Below, piece by piece: positions 17,053 to 27,298 of a stretch of 64,000 nt of DNA; the stretch's first letter is position 1; each line of letters begins with the position of its first letter. This DNA comes from Aureimonas pseudogalii (lineage in GTDB: Bacteria > Pseudomonadota > Alphaproteobacteria > Rhizobiales > Rhizobiaceae): NCBI RefSeq assembly GCF_014196835.1, contig NZ_JACIEK010000012.1:62001-126000 (forward strand), read 5' to 3'. The translations under genes and the position numbers were made by a program. The notes under the pieces are model-generated. The model searched no databases. It was not told the DNA's origin and was given only the letters and a program-made list of their open reading frames with translations.

Positions 17053-17703
17053 ATGACGGACGAGCGAGGCACACGCGCGATGATCGAGACCCTGATCGTT
17101 CCCGGCCTGAACGGATCGCCCCCGGGCCATTGGCAGCATCACTGGGCGCTGGAGGATGCCGGCGCCGATCTCGTGGAGCAGGAGAACTTCGCCGAGCCGC
17201 GGCTCACCGACTGGCTGCATGCGCTGGAGGCGGGGATCGCGGCGTGCCGGCCGGGCGTCATTCTCGTCGCTCACAGCCTCGGCTGCGCGCTCGTCGCCGC
17301 CCTCGCGCGGCGCCCGGCCGCCTCGCATGTCGGCGGCGCGCTGCTGGTGGCGCCGGCCGACGTGCCGGCGCTCAGTGAACGTCATCCGAGCGTGCGCTCG
17401 TTCGAGGGCGCCGGAGCCGTGCCGCTGCCCTTCGCCTCGATCCTCGTCGCCAGCCGCAACGATCCGTTCATGGGCTTCGAGGCGGCCGAGCGGCAGGCCG
17501 CGGCCTGGGGATCGGCGCTGTTCGACCTCGGCCCGGCCGGGCACGTCAACATCGCCAGCGGCTACGGCTTCTGGCCGGATGCGCCGACGCTGGCCGACGG
17601 GCTGCGGGGGCGGCCCGTGACGCCGGCGCAGACGCCCCGCCGGCGCTGGGCCCGCGACATCCGCTCCGAAGCGGCTCCGGCCGCCGGCGCTTCCGCCCAT
17701 TGA
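17053..17703 (+). CDS. RBBP9/YdeN-family serine hydrolase
   Basis: A small cytosolic alpha/beta hydrolase, 216 residues (207 if the second ATG at 17080 is used). Family motifs are LIVPGLNGSPPGHWQHHW near the start and the nucleophile elbow VAHSLGCALVAALA. The catalytic acid lies in SRNDPFMGFEAAE and the catalytic His in GPAGHVNIASGYG. Substrates of this family are poorly known. An alanine/arginine-rich C-terminal tail extends beyond the fold. It lies between an Rrf2 gene and a convergent HxlR gene. Confidence 0.9.
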   Translation: MTDERGTRAMIETLIVPGLNGSPPGHWQHHWALEDAGADLVEQENFAEPRLTDWLHALEAGIAACRPGVILVAHSLGCALVAALARRPAASHVGGALLVAPADVPALSERHPSVRSFEGAGAVPLPFASILVASRNDPFMGFEAAERQAAAWGSALFDLGPAGHVNIASGYGFWPDAPTLADGLRGRPVTPAQTPRRRWARDIRSEAAPAAGASAH

Positions 17704-17728
17704 GGACGGCGCGCCGCGAACGGCGGCG

Positions 17729-18145
17729 TCAGTCCGCCGTCGCCTCGCCCGCCCGCCGGGCCGAGGCCGTGCGCCGCGACGTCGGGCGCTCGCCCAGCGC
17801 GTCCAGCGCGTCCGGGTTGGCGCGGCCCCAGGCGTAGAGCATCTCCACCGGCTCCACGAAGCGGCGGCCGAGATCGCTGAGGCGATACTCCACCGCCGGC
17901 GGCACCGTGCCCTCGACATGCCGGGTGAGGAGCCCGCTCGTCTCCATGTCGCGCAGCGTCTGCGTCAGCATCTTCTTGGAAATGCCGGGCAGGCTGCGCA
18001 GCAGCACGCCCGTGCGCGCCCGGCCGGCATGACGGGCGCTCAGCGTGTGCAGCACCATGCTCGTCCATTTGGTGGCGAAGAGTTCGACCACGCGACGCGG
18101 CGCACAATCCTCGCGCCAGTCGGCTTCCGGGGTTCCAGGCTTCAT
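17729..18145 (-). CDS. HxlR-family transcriptional regulator
   Basis: A winged-helix regulator of the HxlR group, 138 residues. The conserved Cys in REDCAPRR near the N-terminus is the residue that senses electrophiles or thiol oxidation in several HxlR proteins. ATKWTSMVLHTLS, LPGISKKMLTQTLRDMETSGLLTRHV and VEYRLSDLGRRFVEPV cover the DNA-binding wing. It is divergent from an SDR reductase across 102 bp, the common arrangement in which an HxlR protein controls the adjacent oxidoreductase. An arginine/alanine-rich tail follows the domain. Confidence 0.92.
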   Translation of the reverse strand: MKPGTPEADWREDCAPRRVVELFATKWTSMVLHTLSARHAGRARTGVLLRSLPGISKKMLTQTLRDMETSGLLTRHVEGTVPPAVEYRLSDLGRRFVEPVEMLYAWGRANPDALDALGERPTSRRTASARRAGEATAD

Positions 18146-18247
18146 CGGGTGGGCACCTCCGGGTGACTATGTCCCTGTTCGGTTCCGTCTAGCGCGATCG
18201 CTCGGCTCTGCCTAGCTCCCGGGCAACGGACAGACATGGAGAGCGAC

Positions 18248-19309
18248 ATGACGAAGACGGCACTGGTGGTGGGATCGAGCGGCATCGTGGGCAGCGCGAC
18301 CGCGGCGCGGCTTCTGAGCGACGGCTGGGAGGTGCTGGGCCTCGCGCGCCGGCCCACTGATCAGGCGAGGGTGCGCCCCGTGGCGGCCGACCTGCAGGAC
18401 GCCGCCGCCACGGCGCGCGCGCTGGAGGGGCTCACGCCCGACGCGGTGTTCGTCACCACCTGGCTGCGCCAGCAGAGCGAGGCCGAGAACATCCGCGTCA
18501 ACGCCGCGATGGTGCGCAACCTCCTCGACGGCCTGCGCCCGGCGGCGAGCGTGCGCCACGTCGCGCTCGTCACCGGCCTCAAGCACTATCTCGGACCGTT
18601 CGAGGCCTATGGGAAGGGCGTGCTGCCGCAGACCCCGTTCCGCGAGACGCAGGGGCGGCTCGACGTCGACAATTTCTACTATGCGCAGGAGGACGAGGTC
18701 TTCGCGGCCGCCGCGCGCGACGGCTTCACCTGGAGCGTGCACCGCCCGCACACGGTGATCGGCAAGGCGGTTGGCAACGCCATGAACATGGGCACGACGC
18801 TCGCGGTCTACGCCACGCTCTGCCGCGAGACCGGCCGGCCCTTCCGCTTTCCCGGCTCCGCGGCGCAGTGGAACGGGCTGACCGACATGACCGACGCGCG
18901 CCAGCTGGCGCGCCAGCTCGTCTGGGCCGCGACGACGCCGGCGGCGGCCAACGAGGCCTTCAACGTCGTCAACGGCGACGTCTTCCGCTGGAGCTGGATG
19001 TGGGGCCGCATCGCCGAATGGTTCGGCCTCGAGCCCGCGCCCTTCGACGGCACCGTCGTGCCGCTGGAGGAGCAGATGCGGGGCGACGCGCCGCTCTGGC
19101 GCGAGATCGCCGCGCGCGAGGGGCTGGCGGAGCCCGATCTCGATCGTCTCGCCTCGCCCTGGCACACCGACGCCGATCTCGGCCGGCCGATCGAGGTGGT
19201 CACCGATATGGGCAAGAGCCGGCGCCTCGGCTTCCTCGACTACCAGGCGACCGACGACGCCTTCTTCGACCTCTTCGCCGAGCTGCGGGCCGACCGGCTG
19301 ATCCCGTGA
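18248..19309 (+). CDS. PRISE-type NAD(P)-dependent short-chain reductase
   Basis: An extended SDR of 353 residues resembling the progesterone 5-beta-reductase/iridoid synthase-like (PRISE) family, which reduces activated C=C bonds of enones. TKTALVVGSSGIVGSATA is the Rossmann nucleotide-binding motif. VTGLKHYLGPFEAYGKG and DNFYYAQEDEVF hold the family's Lys- and Tyr-containing active-site motifs. VHRPHTVIGKAVGNAMNMG and FNVVNGDVFRW are also characteristic. GGAGAG lies just before the ATG at 18248, favouring it over the ATG at 18236. Pairing with a divergent HxlR gene suggests electrophile- or quinone-inducible expression; the natural substrate is not evident. Confidence 0.92.
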   Translation: MTKTALVVGSSGIVGSATAARLLSDGWEVLGLARRPTDQARVRPVAADLQDAAATARALEGLTPDAVFVTTWLRQQSEAENIRVNAAMVRNLLDGLRPAASVRHVALVTGLKHYLGPFEAYGKGVLPQTPFRETQGRLDVDNFYYAQEDEVFAAAARDGFTWSVHRPHTVIGKAVGNAMNMGTTLAVYATLCRETGRPFRFPGSAAQWNGLTDMTDARQLARQLVWAATTPAAANEAFNVVNGDVFRWSWMWGRIAEWFGLEPAPFDGTVVPLEEQMRGDAPLWREIAAREGLAEPDLDRLASPWHTDADLGRPIEVVTDMGKSRRLGFLDYQATDDAFFDLFAELRADRLIP

Positions 19310-19501
19310 TCCCTGGGACTCGAACGGTCCGAGCCCGGCGGCGCGGCCGAACCATGGGCCTCGGGACACCGCCGGTGCGAAGATGATCACAAGATCGCCA
19401 GCATGGGAAAACGATGGGTTGCTGGGGAACGGACGGTCCGCGACCTCATTATCCCAGCATGTCCAACGGAGCTTCTGGCTCGGAAGATGGAAAGATTTGC
19501 C

Positions 19502-20218
19502 ATGAAGAAGATCATTCTCGCCGCGTTTCTCACGACCGCCGCCATCCCTGCCGCCTACGCGCAGACCGCCACGACCACCGAGCCCGGCGCCACCACGACG
19601 GCACCGTCCGGCACGATGGCCCCCGGCGGCGCGATGTCGGGCTCCACGATGAACGATGCGGCGCCAGCCACCACTGCCGCGACGACGCCGGCCACCCCCT
19701 CGATGGACGGTCCCTTCGTGACGGTCGCCGAAGCCGGCATCCAGCGTGTGTCCGACATTCAGGGCGAGGACGTCTACAGCGCGAACGGCGAAGACATCGG
19801 TGAGGTCAACGACGTGCTGATCGGACCCGATGGCCAGGTGGCCGCGGTGATCGTGGGCGTCGGCGGCTTCCTTGGCATCGGCGAAAAGGACGTCGCGGTC
19901 TCGATGGCCGCGCTGAAGCTGCCGGCAGACCTCGACGCCGACGTGACGGCCTCGACCACGGCCGACACGGCGGCCGGAACGGGCACGGCGACCACCGGTA
20001 CCGCAACGACCGGTGCGATGGCCCCGGCATCCGGCACGATGGCCACCGACACGACGGCGATGGCGCCCGCCTCGGGCACGGCAACGACGGGCACCGCAGC
20101 CGGCACGCAGGTCGCCTCGGCTGAAGAGATGGCCAATCGCATCGTTCTGGACGTGACCCGCGAGCAGCTGCAGCAGGCGCCGGCCTATGAGGGCAACGCC
20201 CGTCAGGTCGCGCAGTAA
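19502..20218 (+). CDS. exported PRC-barrel domain protein
   Basis: A 238-residue exported protein. It has a signal peptide (MKKIILAAFLTTAAIPAAYAQ), a Thr/Ala/Gly-rich low-complexity linker, a PRC-barrel domain (about 75-145; ANGEDIGEVNDVLIGPDG, then FLGIGEKDVAV) and a second low-complexity stretch with repeated TATTG and MAPASGT units before a short helical end. Such proteins are common in Rhizobiales, often stress-induced, with no known biochemical role. The start at 19502 is preceded by a purine-rich GGAAAG; an upstream in-frame ATG at 19487 would spoil the signal peptide. An intrinsic terminator follows. Confidence 0.88.
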   Translation: MKKIILAAFLTTAAIPAAYAQTATTTEPGATTTAPSGTMAPGGAMSGSTMNDAAPATTAATTPATPSMDGPFVTVAEAGIQRVSDIQGEDVYSANGEDIGEVNDVLIGPDGQVAAVIVGVGGFLGIGEKDVAVSMAALKLPADLDADVTASTTADTAAGTGTATTGTATTGAMAPASGTMATDTTAMAPASGTATTGTAAGTQVASAEEMANRIVLDVTREQLQQAPAYEGNARQVAQ

Positions 20219-20278
20219 TCTCACGGCAGTGCGTTACCGACTCGTAGGAGTTGGCGAGACGGACGTTGGAAGTGGAAA

Positions 20279-20305
20279 GGGAGACGCCTCGGCGTCTCCC
20301 TTTTT
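20279..20305 (+). terminator. intrinsic terminator after the PRC-barrel gene
   Basis: The GGGAGACGCC/GGCGTCTCCC stem (20279-20300) is followed directly by TTTTT (20301-20305), a textbook Rho-independent terminator 60 bp beyond the stop codon. Confidence 0.9.
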
Positions 20306-20476
20306 CGCGTTGAAGTGCCCATTCGCGGGGCACATTCCCCCGAGATGTTCGCGTCGAGCGATCCCGAAATGGGTCGCCGCAGAATCCAGTGTTATGCCGC
20401 GGTTTCCTGGCCGCCGCGGGCCGCCGTCCTCGGCGAGCTCGACCCTTCGGCTGGTCGTCCCGTCGAAACGTTGGGG

Positions 20477-21724
20477 TCAGCGCCCCGTGGCCGTCTGCAG
20501 CGACCCGCCGAGGCTGGCGGCGGTCTCCTCGACCTGCCTCGCCAGCCGCTCCCGTGCGCCCGCGTCCACGGCCGCGGCAGGCAGGTTGACCGTGGCGGAG
20601 ATCGCCGAGCCGACGCCCTGCGCCGTGCCGATCGCCGCGGCACCGATCGTCTCGCCGAGGCCGAGGCGCGAATCCGAGACGCGGTCGCCGGCGATCAGGC
20701 GCCGCCCGATCGACTGGACGACGTCGGCACTCTCGGCGAACTTCGTGTGGTTGAGACCGTCGCCGGCGCGAACGCCCGTGAGATCGACGACGTCGATGCC
20801 GCGCCGCTCGAAGGTCGCCTGCACCTCGGGCTTCGTCAGGTCGACGGCGCCGAGGCGCTGCACGCCGCCGGCGAGGCGCCGGGAGACGAGAAGCGCGCGA
20901 TCGTCCTTGGAGGTGAAGATGGTGATGCGCGAGCGCTCCGGCCCGATCTCGTCGAGCTGCTCCTGAAACACGTCGACGTCGAGATCGGGCGAGGCGAGGA
21001 TGACGTTGGTGAGCTTCGCCGGCAGCCGGCCGCGGCGGATCGCCGTCTGCCGCAGCGCCTCCATGGTCAGCCAGCTGCCCATCGAATGCGCCATCACGGT
21101 GATCTCGCCGACATCGGGCCGCGCCGCGGTGTCCTCGATGATGCGCTCCAGGCTGTCGCGCGAGTAGTTCGCGGATTCGCGGTCGTAGAGATAGCCGAAG
21201 ATCGAGCCCTGCGAGGGCCAGGTGAAGAGGATGGGCGCGGCGTTGACGCCGGTGTCGTGGCTGATCTGCGCGAAGCGGAACACCGCCTCCTCGTAGGTCG
21301 AGTTGAAGCCATGGACGAAGATCAGCACCCGGCGCTTGGGGCCGGCGACGCGCTGGTACCAGTCCTCCGCGCCCTTCGCCTCGATCGGGGCGATCTTCAA
21401 CGCCACGAACTCGCGCGCGGGGTCGCCGGGATTGCGGCGGGGGTAGATCACCGCGCCGGGGCGGCGCACGGCGTCCGGCGGGATCGACACCACGATGTTC
21501 TCGACCGAGAGGCCGGGACCGCGCTCGCCCGAGAAGACGACGCCGGGCACCGGCGAGGGCGCGCGCGTCGTCGCCACCAGCATGTCGACGAGATGGGCGC
21601 CGGGCACGGTGGCGCCCACCGTCTGCAGCGTGGCGTAGGGCCGCGCGGCGCAGCCCGCGAGACCGGGGACGAGGAGGGTGAGCGCGGCGGCGACGGCCGA
21701 GCGGCGCGGGAACGACGTCGTCAA
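20477..21724 (-). CDS. DUF900-type alpha/beta hydrolase lipoprotein
   Basis: A 415-residue predicted lipoprotein: arginine-containing N-region, hydrophobic core and lipobox LAGC at Cys25. The body matches the DUF900 alpha/beta hydrolase family: LIFVHGFNSTYEEAVFRFAQ, FTWPSQGSIFGYLYDRESANYSRDSLE, and the nucleophile elbow VMAHSMGSWLTMEALRQ. An acid and LNHTKFAES supply the rest of the triad. Its function in the envelope is unknown. A long Ala/Gly-rich tail follows. It is transcribed in the same direction as the HSL-type hydrolase upstream, with a gap of 128 bp. Confidence 0.88.
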   Translation of the reverse strand: MTTSFPRRSAVAAALTLLVPGLAGCAARPYATLQTVGATVPGAHLVDMLVATTRAPSPVPGVVFSGERGPGLSVENIVVSIPPDAVRRPGAVIYPRRNPGDPAREFVALKIAPIEAKGAEDWYQRVAGPKRRVLIFVHGFNSTYEEAVFRFAQISHDTGVNAAPILFTWPSQGSIFGYLYDRESANYSRDSLERIIEDTAARPDVGEITVMAHSMGSWLTMEALRQTAIRRGRLPAKLTNVILASPDLDVDVFQEQLDEIGPERSRITIFTSKDDRALLVSRRLAGGVQRLGAVDLTKPEVQATFERRGIDVVDLTGVRAGDGLNHTKFAESADVVQSIGRRLIAGDRVSDSRLGLGETIGAAAIGTAQGVGSAISATVNLPAAAVDAGARERLARQVEETAASLGGSLQTATGR

Positions 21725-21852
21725 GGCTCGACCTCTGCAACACGTGGGGAAGCGATGCCCGCAGCCATACCGGGAATGCGCGGATTTTGCGACCGTCGGC
21801 GGTCGGCTCGTTCATCCGTCTTCAGCCCACTGGCGATGTCGTGGTCCGTCCG

Positions 21853-22929
21853 TCAGGCGCGCGACTGCAACGCGCGCCGCAGCGCCTCGGTCCGTGCGGC
21901 GTCGAAGCGCTGCGCCACCGGCGTTGCCGACGCGCTGACGTCGAACCCGTGGAAGGCGCCGGGCACGACCACGAGTTCGGCGGGAATGCCGGCCTTGATG
22001 AGGCGACTGGCATAGACGACGCTCTCCTCGAAGAAGAGGTCGATCGAGCCGACGCCGACGAAGGCCGGCGGCAGGCCCGCCATGTCTTCGAGGCGCGCCG
22101 GCACGGCGGCCGAGGGCACGGCCGATCCCCCCGGCTCGGTGCCGAGGAACGCGCCCCAGGCGAAGCGGTTGGCCGCGGCGGTCCAGCCGATCGTGCCGAT
22201 CGGGAAGGCCGGCATGCGGGTCGAGCCGGTGCGGTCGTCGAGCATGGGATAGACGAGAAGCTGGAAGGCGATCGGCAACTTCGGGGACTGGCGCGCGGCG
22301 ATGGCCAGCAGCGAGGCGTGCCCGCCGCCGGCGCTCTCGCCCATCACCACGACGCGCGCCGGATCGACGCCGAGAGCGCCGGCCTGCGCGTGTAGCCAGC
22401 TGAGCGCGGCGTAGGTGTCTGCGATCGACCCGCGCCAGGTCGTCTCCGGGGCCAGACGGTACTCGACGCTGACCACCAGGCAGTCGAGCCGGCGCGCCAG
22501 CGCTTGCATCACGGGAAGCGAGGCGCGGGCCGAGCCCGCGACGAAGCCGCCGCCATGCAGGTGGAGGATGGCGGGCCGCGTGCCGCCGCCGCGCGGCGGC
22601 GGGCTTCGTTCATTGATCACGTAGACCGCCACGTCGGGGTGCTCGCCGCCCACCGGCACGCTTTCCCGCCGCACGGGAACGTCCGGCAGGGGCTGGCCGC
22701 CCAAGGCCTCCATCGTCCGGCGCACCATCGGCAGGGTCTCGCGTGTCAGGTCCGATCCCGGTCCCGCCATCGCCTGGATCGCCCGCGCCTCGGGCCGCAG
22801 GTCGGGGTCCACGAACCAGAGGGGATCGGCGCTCGCCGGCGCGTCGGCGGCGGTCTTGGCGAGGGCGGAGCCCGACACCATCGCGGCGAGAGCTCCGGCC
22901 GCGAATTGTCGGCGCGTCATGCGTTTCAC
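21853..22929 (-). CDS. exported alpha/beta hydrolase, hormone-sensitive-lipase (fold-3) family
   Basis: A 358-residue esterase/lipase-like protein. It begins MKRMTRRQFAAGALAAMVSG and has an ALAK cleavage region; the RRQF motif suggests Tat export. The oxyanion-hole motif LHLHGGGFVAGS and the nucleophile motif VVMGESAGGGHA define the HSL family. The acid lies in GVGSIDLFFEE and the His in PGAFHGFDV. Probable substrates are short-chain esters. It lies downstream of the pxp operon on the same strand after a 207-bp gap, so co-transcription is possible but not shown. Confidence 0.9.
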   Translation of the reverse strand: MKRMTRRQFAAGALAAMVSGSALAKTAADAPASADPLWFVDPDLRPEARAIQAMAGPGSDLTRETLPMVRRTMEALGGQPLPDVPVRRESVPVGGEHPDVAVYVINERSPPPRGGGTRPAILHLHGGGFVAGSARASLPVMQALARRLDCLVVSVEYRLAPETTWRGSIADTYAALSWLHAQAGALGVDPARVVVMGESAGGGHASLLAIAARQSPKLPIAFQLLVYPMLDDRTGSTRMPAFPIGTIGWTAAANRFAWGAFLGTEPGGSAVPSAAVPARLEDMAGLPPAFVGVGSIDLFFEESVVYASRLIKAGIPAELVVVPGAFHGFDVSASATPVAQRFDAARTEALRRALQSRA

Positions 22930-23136
22930 GGGAGGATCGCTTTCTCGAAGGACGGGCCGCGGCTTTCCCTATCTGCAGGCGAAGCGCGGCGGGTCAATGG
23001 CGGGTTCGGGCGCTCGCTCCGGCCGGGGATCGGAACACGCGCGAATGCGCCGAAAGCCGACGTCGCCGCGCGTCGAGGCTGGCAGGTGGCGAGCGGCCGC
23101 GATGCAACGTCGCGAGCCGAGTGCGGCGGTTCCGCC

Positions 23137-24867
23137 TTACGCCTCGATGCGGGCGAGGAGGGCACCGGCGTCGAGGGCGGCGCCAGCTGCAGCCGCCTGC
23201 CGCAGCGTACCGGCGCGGTGGGCGAGAACGGGCGTCTCCATCTTCATCGCCTCCATCGTCGCCACGAGATCTCCCGCCGCGACACGTGCGCCCTCCGCCG
23301 CCTTCCAGGCCTGCAGCGTGCCGGAGACGGGCGCCGCCAGCGCCTCGTCGGCTTGCGTCGGCACCGGGCCCGCGGTGCTGGCCATCGGTGCCGTTCCCAT
23401 GCCGAGGCCTCGCAGGAAGTCCCTCGGCAGCGCGATCTCGCGGCGCCGTCCGTCGATCTCGATGGCACCACGCAGCAGGCCTTCGTCGCCCACGCGCTCG
23501 GGCCGCGGGGCCGCCTCGGGCATTCCCGCGAAATCGGTCTCGATCCACCGTGTATGGACGCGCAAGCCCTCCTCGCCCCGGAAGTCGGCGGTCTCGATCG
23601 CGGCGCGGTGGAAGGGCAGTACGGTGGCGACGCCCTCGATCCGGAATTCGGCGAGCGCGCGCCGGGCCCGCGCCAAGGCCTCCTCGCGCGTCGCGCCGGT
23701 GACGACGAGCTTGGCCATCATCGAATCGAACAGGCCGGACACCACCGAGCCCGCGGTGACGCCGCTGTCGAGGCGGATGCCGGGGCCGGAGGGCGGATCG
23801 AAGCGGGTGATGCGGCCGGGGGTCGGCAGGAAGCCGCGGCCGGGATCCTCGGCGTTGACGCGGAACTCGATCGAATGGCCGCGCGGCGCCGGCGTCTCGC
23901 GCAGCGTCAGCGGCAGGCCGTCGGCGATGCGGAACTGCTCGCGCACGAGATCGAGGCCGGTGGTCTCCTCGGTCACGGGATGCTCCACCTGAAGGCGCGT
24001 GTTGACCTCGAGGAAGGAGATCGAGCCGTCCGCGCCCAGCAGGAACTCCACCGTGCCCGCGCCGCTGTAGCCGGCCTCCCGGCAGATGGCGCGGGCGGCC
24101 TCGTGGATGCGCTCGCGCTGATCGTCGCTCAGGAACGGCGCGGGTGCCTCCTCGACGAGCTTCTGGTTGCGCCGCTGCAGCGAGCAGTCCCGCGTGCCGA
24201 CCACCACGACATGGCCGTGCCGGTCGGCCAGCACCTGCGCCTCGACATGGCGGGGCCGGTCGAGGAAGCGCTCCACGAAGCATTCGCCGCGCCCGAAGGC
24301 CGCCACCGCCTCGCGCACGGCGGAGGCGTAGAGCTCCGGGATCTCCTCCAGCGTGCGCGCCACCTTGAGCCCGCGGCCGCCGCCACCGAAGGCCGCCTTG
24401 ATCGCCACCGGCAAGCCATGGACGCGGGCGAAGGCCAGCACCTCGCCGGCGTTCGACACCGGGCCGTCGCTGCCGGGAACGAGCGGCGCGCCGACCTTTG
24501 CGGCGATGCGGCGCGCCTCCACCTTGTCGCCGAGCGCGTCGATGACATGCGGGTCCGGCCCGATCCAGGTGAGGCCCGCCGCGGCGACGGCACGCGCGAA
24601 TTCGGCGCGCTCCGAGAGAAAGCCGTAGCCGGGATGCACGGCGTCGGCGCCCGAGCGCCGGGCGATGGCGACGATCTTGTCGATGTCGAGATAGGTCTCG
24701 GCGGGGCGTCGCCCCGCCAGCCCGTAGGCCTCGTCGGCCATGGAGACGAAGAGCGCGTCGGCGTCGGCATCGGCGTAGACGGCGACGCTGGCGAGCCCGT
24801 GGTCGCGGCAGGCGCGCACGATGCGCACGGCGATCTCGCCCCGGTTGGCGATCAGAACCTTCTTCAT
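23137..24867 (-). CDS. biotin carboxylase with C-terminal biotinyl domain, pxp-associated
   Basis: ATP-dependent carboxylation of its own biotin. The 576 residues contain the BC N-domain ([23 protein letters not shown]), an ATP-grasp core ([34 protein letters not shown]), the BC C-domain ([13 protein letters not shown]) and a C-terminal biotinyl domain with the biotinylated Lys in EAMKMETPV (about 535-543). It resembles AccC/PccA proteins, but no accB or acyl-CoA carboxyltransferase is nearby. Its start overlaps the stop of the fused PxpB-PxpC gene by 4 bp. That partner has the urea-carboxylase carboxyltransferase fold, so the two may form one split biotin carboxylase acting on a lactam, amide or 5-oxoproline. 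Function as an orphan AccC remains possible. Confidence 0.93.
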   Translation of the reverse strand: MKKVLIANRGEIAVRIVRACRDHGLASVAVYADADADALFVSMADEAYGLAGRRPAETYLDIDKIVAIARRSGADAVHPGYGFLSERAEFARAVAAAGLTWIGPDPHVIDALGDKVEARRIAAKVGAPLVPGSDGPVSNAGEVLAFARVHGLPVAIKAAFGGGGRGLKVARTLEEIPELYASAVREAVAAFGRGECFVERFLDRPRHVEAQVLADRHGHVVVVGTRDCSLQRRNQKLVEEAPAPFLSDDQRERIHEAARAICREAGYSGAGTVEFLLGADGSISFLEVNTRLQVEHPVTEETTGLDLVREQFRIADGLPLTLRETPAPRGHSIEFRVNAEDPGRGFLPTPGRITRFDPPSGPGIRLDSGVTAGSVVSGLFDSMMAKLVVTGATREEALARARRALAEFRIEGVATVLPFHRAAIETADFRGEEGLRVHTRWIETDFAGMPEAAPRPERVGDEGLLRGAIEIDGRRREIALPRDFLRGLGMGTAPMASTAGPVPTQADEALAAPVSGTLQAWKAAEGARVAAGDLVATMEAMKMETPVLAHRAGTLRQAAAAGAALDAGALLARIEA

Positions 24868-26495
24868 GCGCGGAACTCCGGGGAGGCCGAGGGGGCAGGC
24901 GCGCCCGGCGCGATTTCGGCGAAGCGCGTGACGGGCCGGAAGCGGATGCGGGCGCCGACCGGGATCTGCGCTGCGAGATCGAGATGATGTCCGGCGACGC
25001 TCGCGATCACCGGATACCCGCCGGTCAGCGGGTGGTCGGCGAGGAAGAGCACGGGCTGGCCGCTATGCGGCACCTGGATGGCGCCCGTGGCGGTGCCTTC
25101 GCTCGGCAGTTCCGCGGCGTCGATCCGCTCCAGCGGCTCGGCGCCGAGAAGGCGCATGCCGACGCGGTTGGACTGGGGCGTCACCTCCCAGAGCTGGTCG
25201 GCGAGGGCCGCGACGCCGCGCGCGGTGAACCAGTCGGTGCGCGGGCCCATCACGACGTCGAGCGTCACGGTGTCGCCGGCCGCGGGCAGGGCGCGCGGCG
25301 CGGTCTCGTCCAGCGAGACGGCCGGTCCCCCTGCCGGAGCCGGCCGCGCGGGGAGCACCGCGCCCGCCGTCACCGGCTCGGGCCCGATCCTGGCGAGCGT
25401 GTCGGTGGCGGCGCTGGCGAGCACCGGCGCCACCGCGAAGCCGCCGCGCACCGCGAGATAGGCGCGCACGCCCGTCGGCGGATGGCCGATCTCCACGGCG
25501 TCGCCGGGTTCGAGCGCCACCGGGCGGTAAGGCTCGGCGGAAAAGGCGCGGCCCGTCGCGTCGCGCACGCGGATGGGGCAGGGGGCGCCGGCGAGCGCCA
25601 CCGTCAGGCGGCCGAACGTTTCGAAGCGGAAGCCCCCGAGCGTGATCTCCAGGCCGGGCGTGCCCGCGGGGTTGCCCACCGCCCGGTTGGCGGCGCGCAG
25701 CGCCTCGCGGTCGAGCGCGCCCGAGACCGAGACGCCCTGCGCGGTCTGGCCGGGCCGGCCGAGATCCTGGAACAGCGCCGGCATCGGCGCGGCGAGAACT
25801 CGCAGACCGAGCGAGGGGGGCTCGGTCGGCAGGGTTGCCGGCGCGGCCCGCTTCGGCGCCGCGCGAATCACCCGGGCGCCCGGCGCGTCCGCATCGACGA
25901 AGCGCACCCGCGTTCCCGGTTGGAGCAGCGCGGGCGGGTCGCGTGCCAGATCCCACATGGCGAGCGGGGTGACGCCGATGATCTGCCAGCCGCCCGGGCT
26001 CGCCTGCGGATAGATGCCGCTGAACGCGCCGGCCAGCGCCACGGCGCCGGCGGGAATGCGGGTGCGCGGGCTCCGGCGGCGCGGCACGTGCAGCGCGGGA
26101 TCGCCGCCGACGAGATAGCCGAAGCCCGGCGCGAAGCCGGTGAAGGCCACGGTGAACGCGCTCGCCGTGTGGCGCGCGACCACCTCCTCGCGCGTGAGGC
26201 CGGTCAGCGCCGCGACGTCGCCGAGATCTTCGCCGTCGTAATGCACGGGGATCTCGACCTGCCGGTCGGAGGGCTCCGGAGCGCTCCCGAGCGAGCGGGC
26301 GCGAAGGTCGGCGGCGAGCGCGGCGGGATCGAGCACGCCGGGCGTCCAGCGGATCATCAGCGTGCGCGCCGCCGGCACCACCTCTTCGATGCCGGGGAGC
26401 GGGCCGGCTTGGAGCGAGGCGAACAGCGCCAGGGTCTCGCCGAGATCGGCGAGTTCCACGAGAAGCGTGTTCAGGCTGACCGGCAGGAAGCGCAT
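24864..26495 (-). CDS. fused PxpB-PxpC (KipI-KipA) 5-oxoprolinase / carboxyltransferase-like protein
   Basis: A 543-residue fusion of two normally separate subunits. The N-half (about 1-220) is KipI/PxpB (AHS1): [14 protein letters not shown], then [23 protein letters not shown] and [13 protein letters not shown]. The C-half (235-525) is KipA/PxpC (AHS2): [39 protein letters not shown] and the closing [20 protein letters not shown]. With PxpA these hydrolyse 5-oxoproline using ATP; the same folds make up the carboxyltransferase of urea carboxylase. It starts 8 bp after pxpA ends and overlaps the biotin carboxylase gene by 4 bp, so three genes form one operon. Confidence 0.94.
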   Translation of the reverse strand: MRFLPVSLNTLLVELADLGETLALFASLQAGPLPGIEEVVPAARTLMIRWTPGVLDPAALAADLRARSLGSAPEPSDRQVEIPVHYDGEDLGDVAALTGLTREEVVARHTASAFTVAFTGFAPGFGYLVGGDPALHVPRRRSPRTRIPAGAVALAGAFSGIYPQASPGGWQIIGVTPLAMWDLARDPPALLQPGTRVRFVDADAPGARVIRAAPKRAAPATLPTEPPSLGLRVLAAPMPALFQDLGRPGQTAQGVSVSGALDREALRAANRAVGNPAGTPGLEITLGGFRFETFGRLTVALAGAPCPIRVRDATGRAFSAEPYRPVALEPGDAVEIGHPPTGVRAYLAVRGGFAVAPVLASAATDTLARIGPEPVTAGAVLPARPAPAGGPAVSLDETAPRALPAAGDTVTLDVVMGPRTDWFTARGVAALADQLWEVTPQSNRVGMRLLGAEPLERIDAAELPSEGTATGAIQVPHSGQPVLFLADHPLTGGYPVIASVAGHHLDLAAQIPVGARIRFRPVTRFAEIAPGAPAPSASPEFRA

Positions 26496-26503
26496 GCGGC
26501 AGC

Positions 26504-27298
26504 TCAGGCGCGAGGGGCGGCGGGCGGAGCGTCGGATGCGGGTGCAAAGGCGCGCAGCGCGACGCCGCCCTCCTCCAGCGCCCGGCGCAGCGCGCGCGCG
26601 ATCTCCACCGCACCCGGACTGTCGCCGTGGACGCAGATCGACTGCGCCTCGACGCGCACGGTCGTGCCGTCGATCGCCTCCAGCACGCCCTCGCGGGCGA
26701 GCCGGAGCATGCGCTCCGCCACGCGCCCGGGATCGTGCAACACGGCGCCGGGCTCGCGGCGCGAGACGAGCGCGCCCGCCGGCGTGTAGGCGCGGTCGGC
26801 GAAGGCCTCCGCGACGACCGCGAGGCCCTGCCCCCGCGCGAGATCGACCAGCGGCGAGCCGGCCAGCGCCATCAGCGTCAGCGACGGATCGGCCGCCTGG
26901 ATGCCGGCGATCACGTCGCGGCCCTGGCGGGCGTCCGCGGCGATGCGGTTGTAGAGGGCGCCGTGCGGCTTGACGTAGGAGACGCGCGTTCCGGCGGCGC
27001 GGGCCAGCGCCTGAAGCGCGCCGATCTGGTAGACGACGTCGGCCACGAGATCGGCCGAGGCGACGTCCATGTCGCGCCGGCCGAAGCCGACGCGGTCGGG
27101 ATAGGAGACGTGGGCGCCGACCGCGACGCCGCGCTCCGCCGCAGCCTGGAGCGTGCGCAGGATGCCCGCGGGGTCGCCGGCATGGAAACCGCAGGCGACG
27201 TTGGCGGAGGTGACGAGCGCCAGCATCGCCGCGTCGTCGCCCATCGCCCAGGCACCATACCCTTCGCCGAGATCGCTGTTCAGATCGATGACGGACAT
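26504..27298 (-). CDS. pxpA: 5-oxoprolinase subunit A (LamB/YcsF family)
   Basis: The LamB/YcsF subunit of the ATP-dependent 5-oxoprolinase, 264 residues. [17 protein letters not shown], the [11 protein letters not shown] motif with metal-binding His, [26 protein letters not shown] and [21 protein letters not shown] are all diagnostic. GAGGAG precedes the ATG at 27298; longer in-frame starts add a basic non-conserved leader. First gene of the operon pxpA - pxpB/C fusion - biotin carboxylase. The role inferred is recycling of 5-oxoproline, which forms spontaneously from glutamine and glutamate. Confidence 0.95.
   Translation of the reverse strand: MSVIDLNSDLGEGYGAWAMGDDAAMLALVTSANVACGFHAGDPAGILRTLQAAAERGVAVGAHVSYPDRVGFGRRDMDVASADLVADVVYQIGALQALARAAGTRVSYVKPHGALYNRIAADARQGRDVIAGIQAADPSLTLMALAGSPLVDLARGQGLAVVAEAFADRAYTPAGALVSRREPGAVLHDPGRVAERMLRLAREGVLEAIDGTTVRVEAQSICVHGDSPGAVEIARALRRALEEGGVALRAFAPASDAPPAAPRA

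Noticed and set aside
19420..19460. EcfG promoter ahead of the PRC-barrel gene
   Set aside because: A GGAAC is present without a matching CGTT at 16-17 bp.
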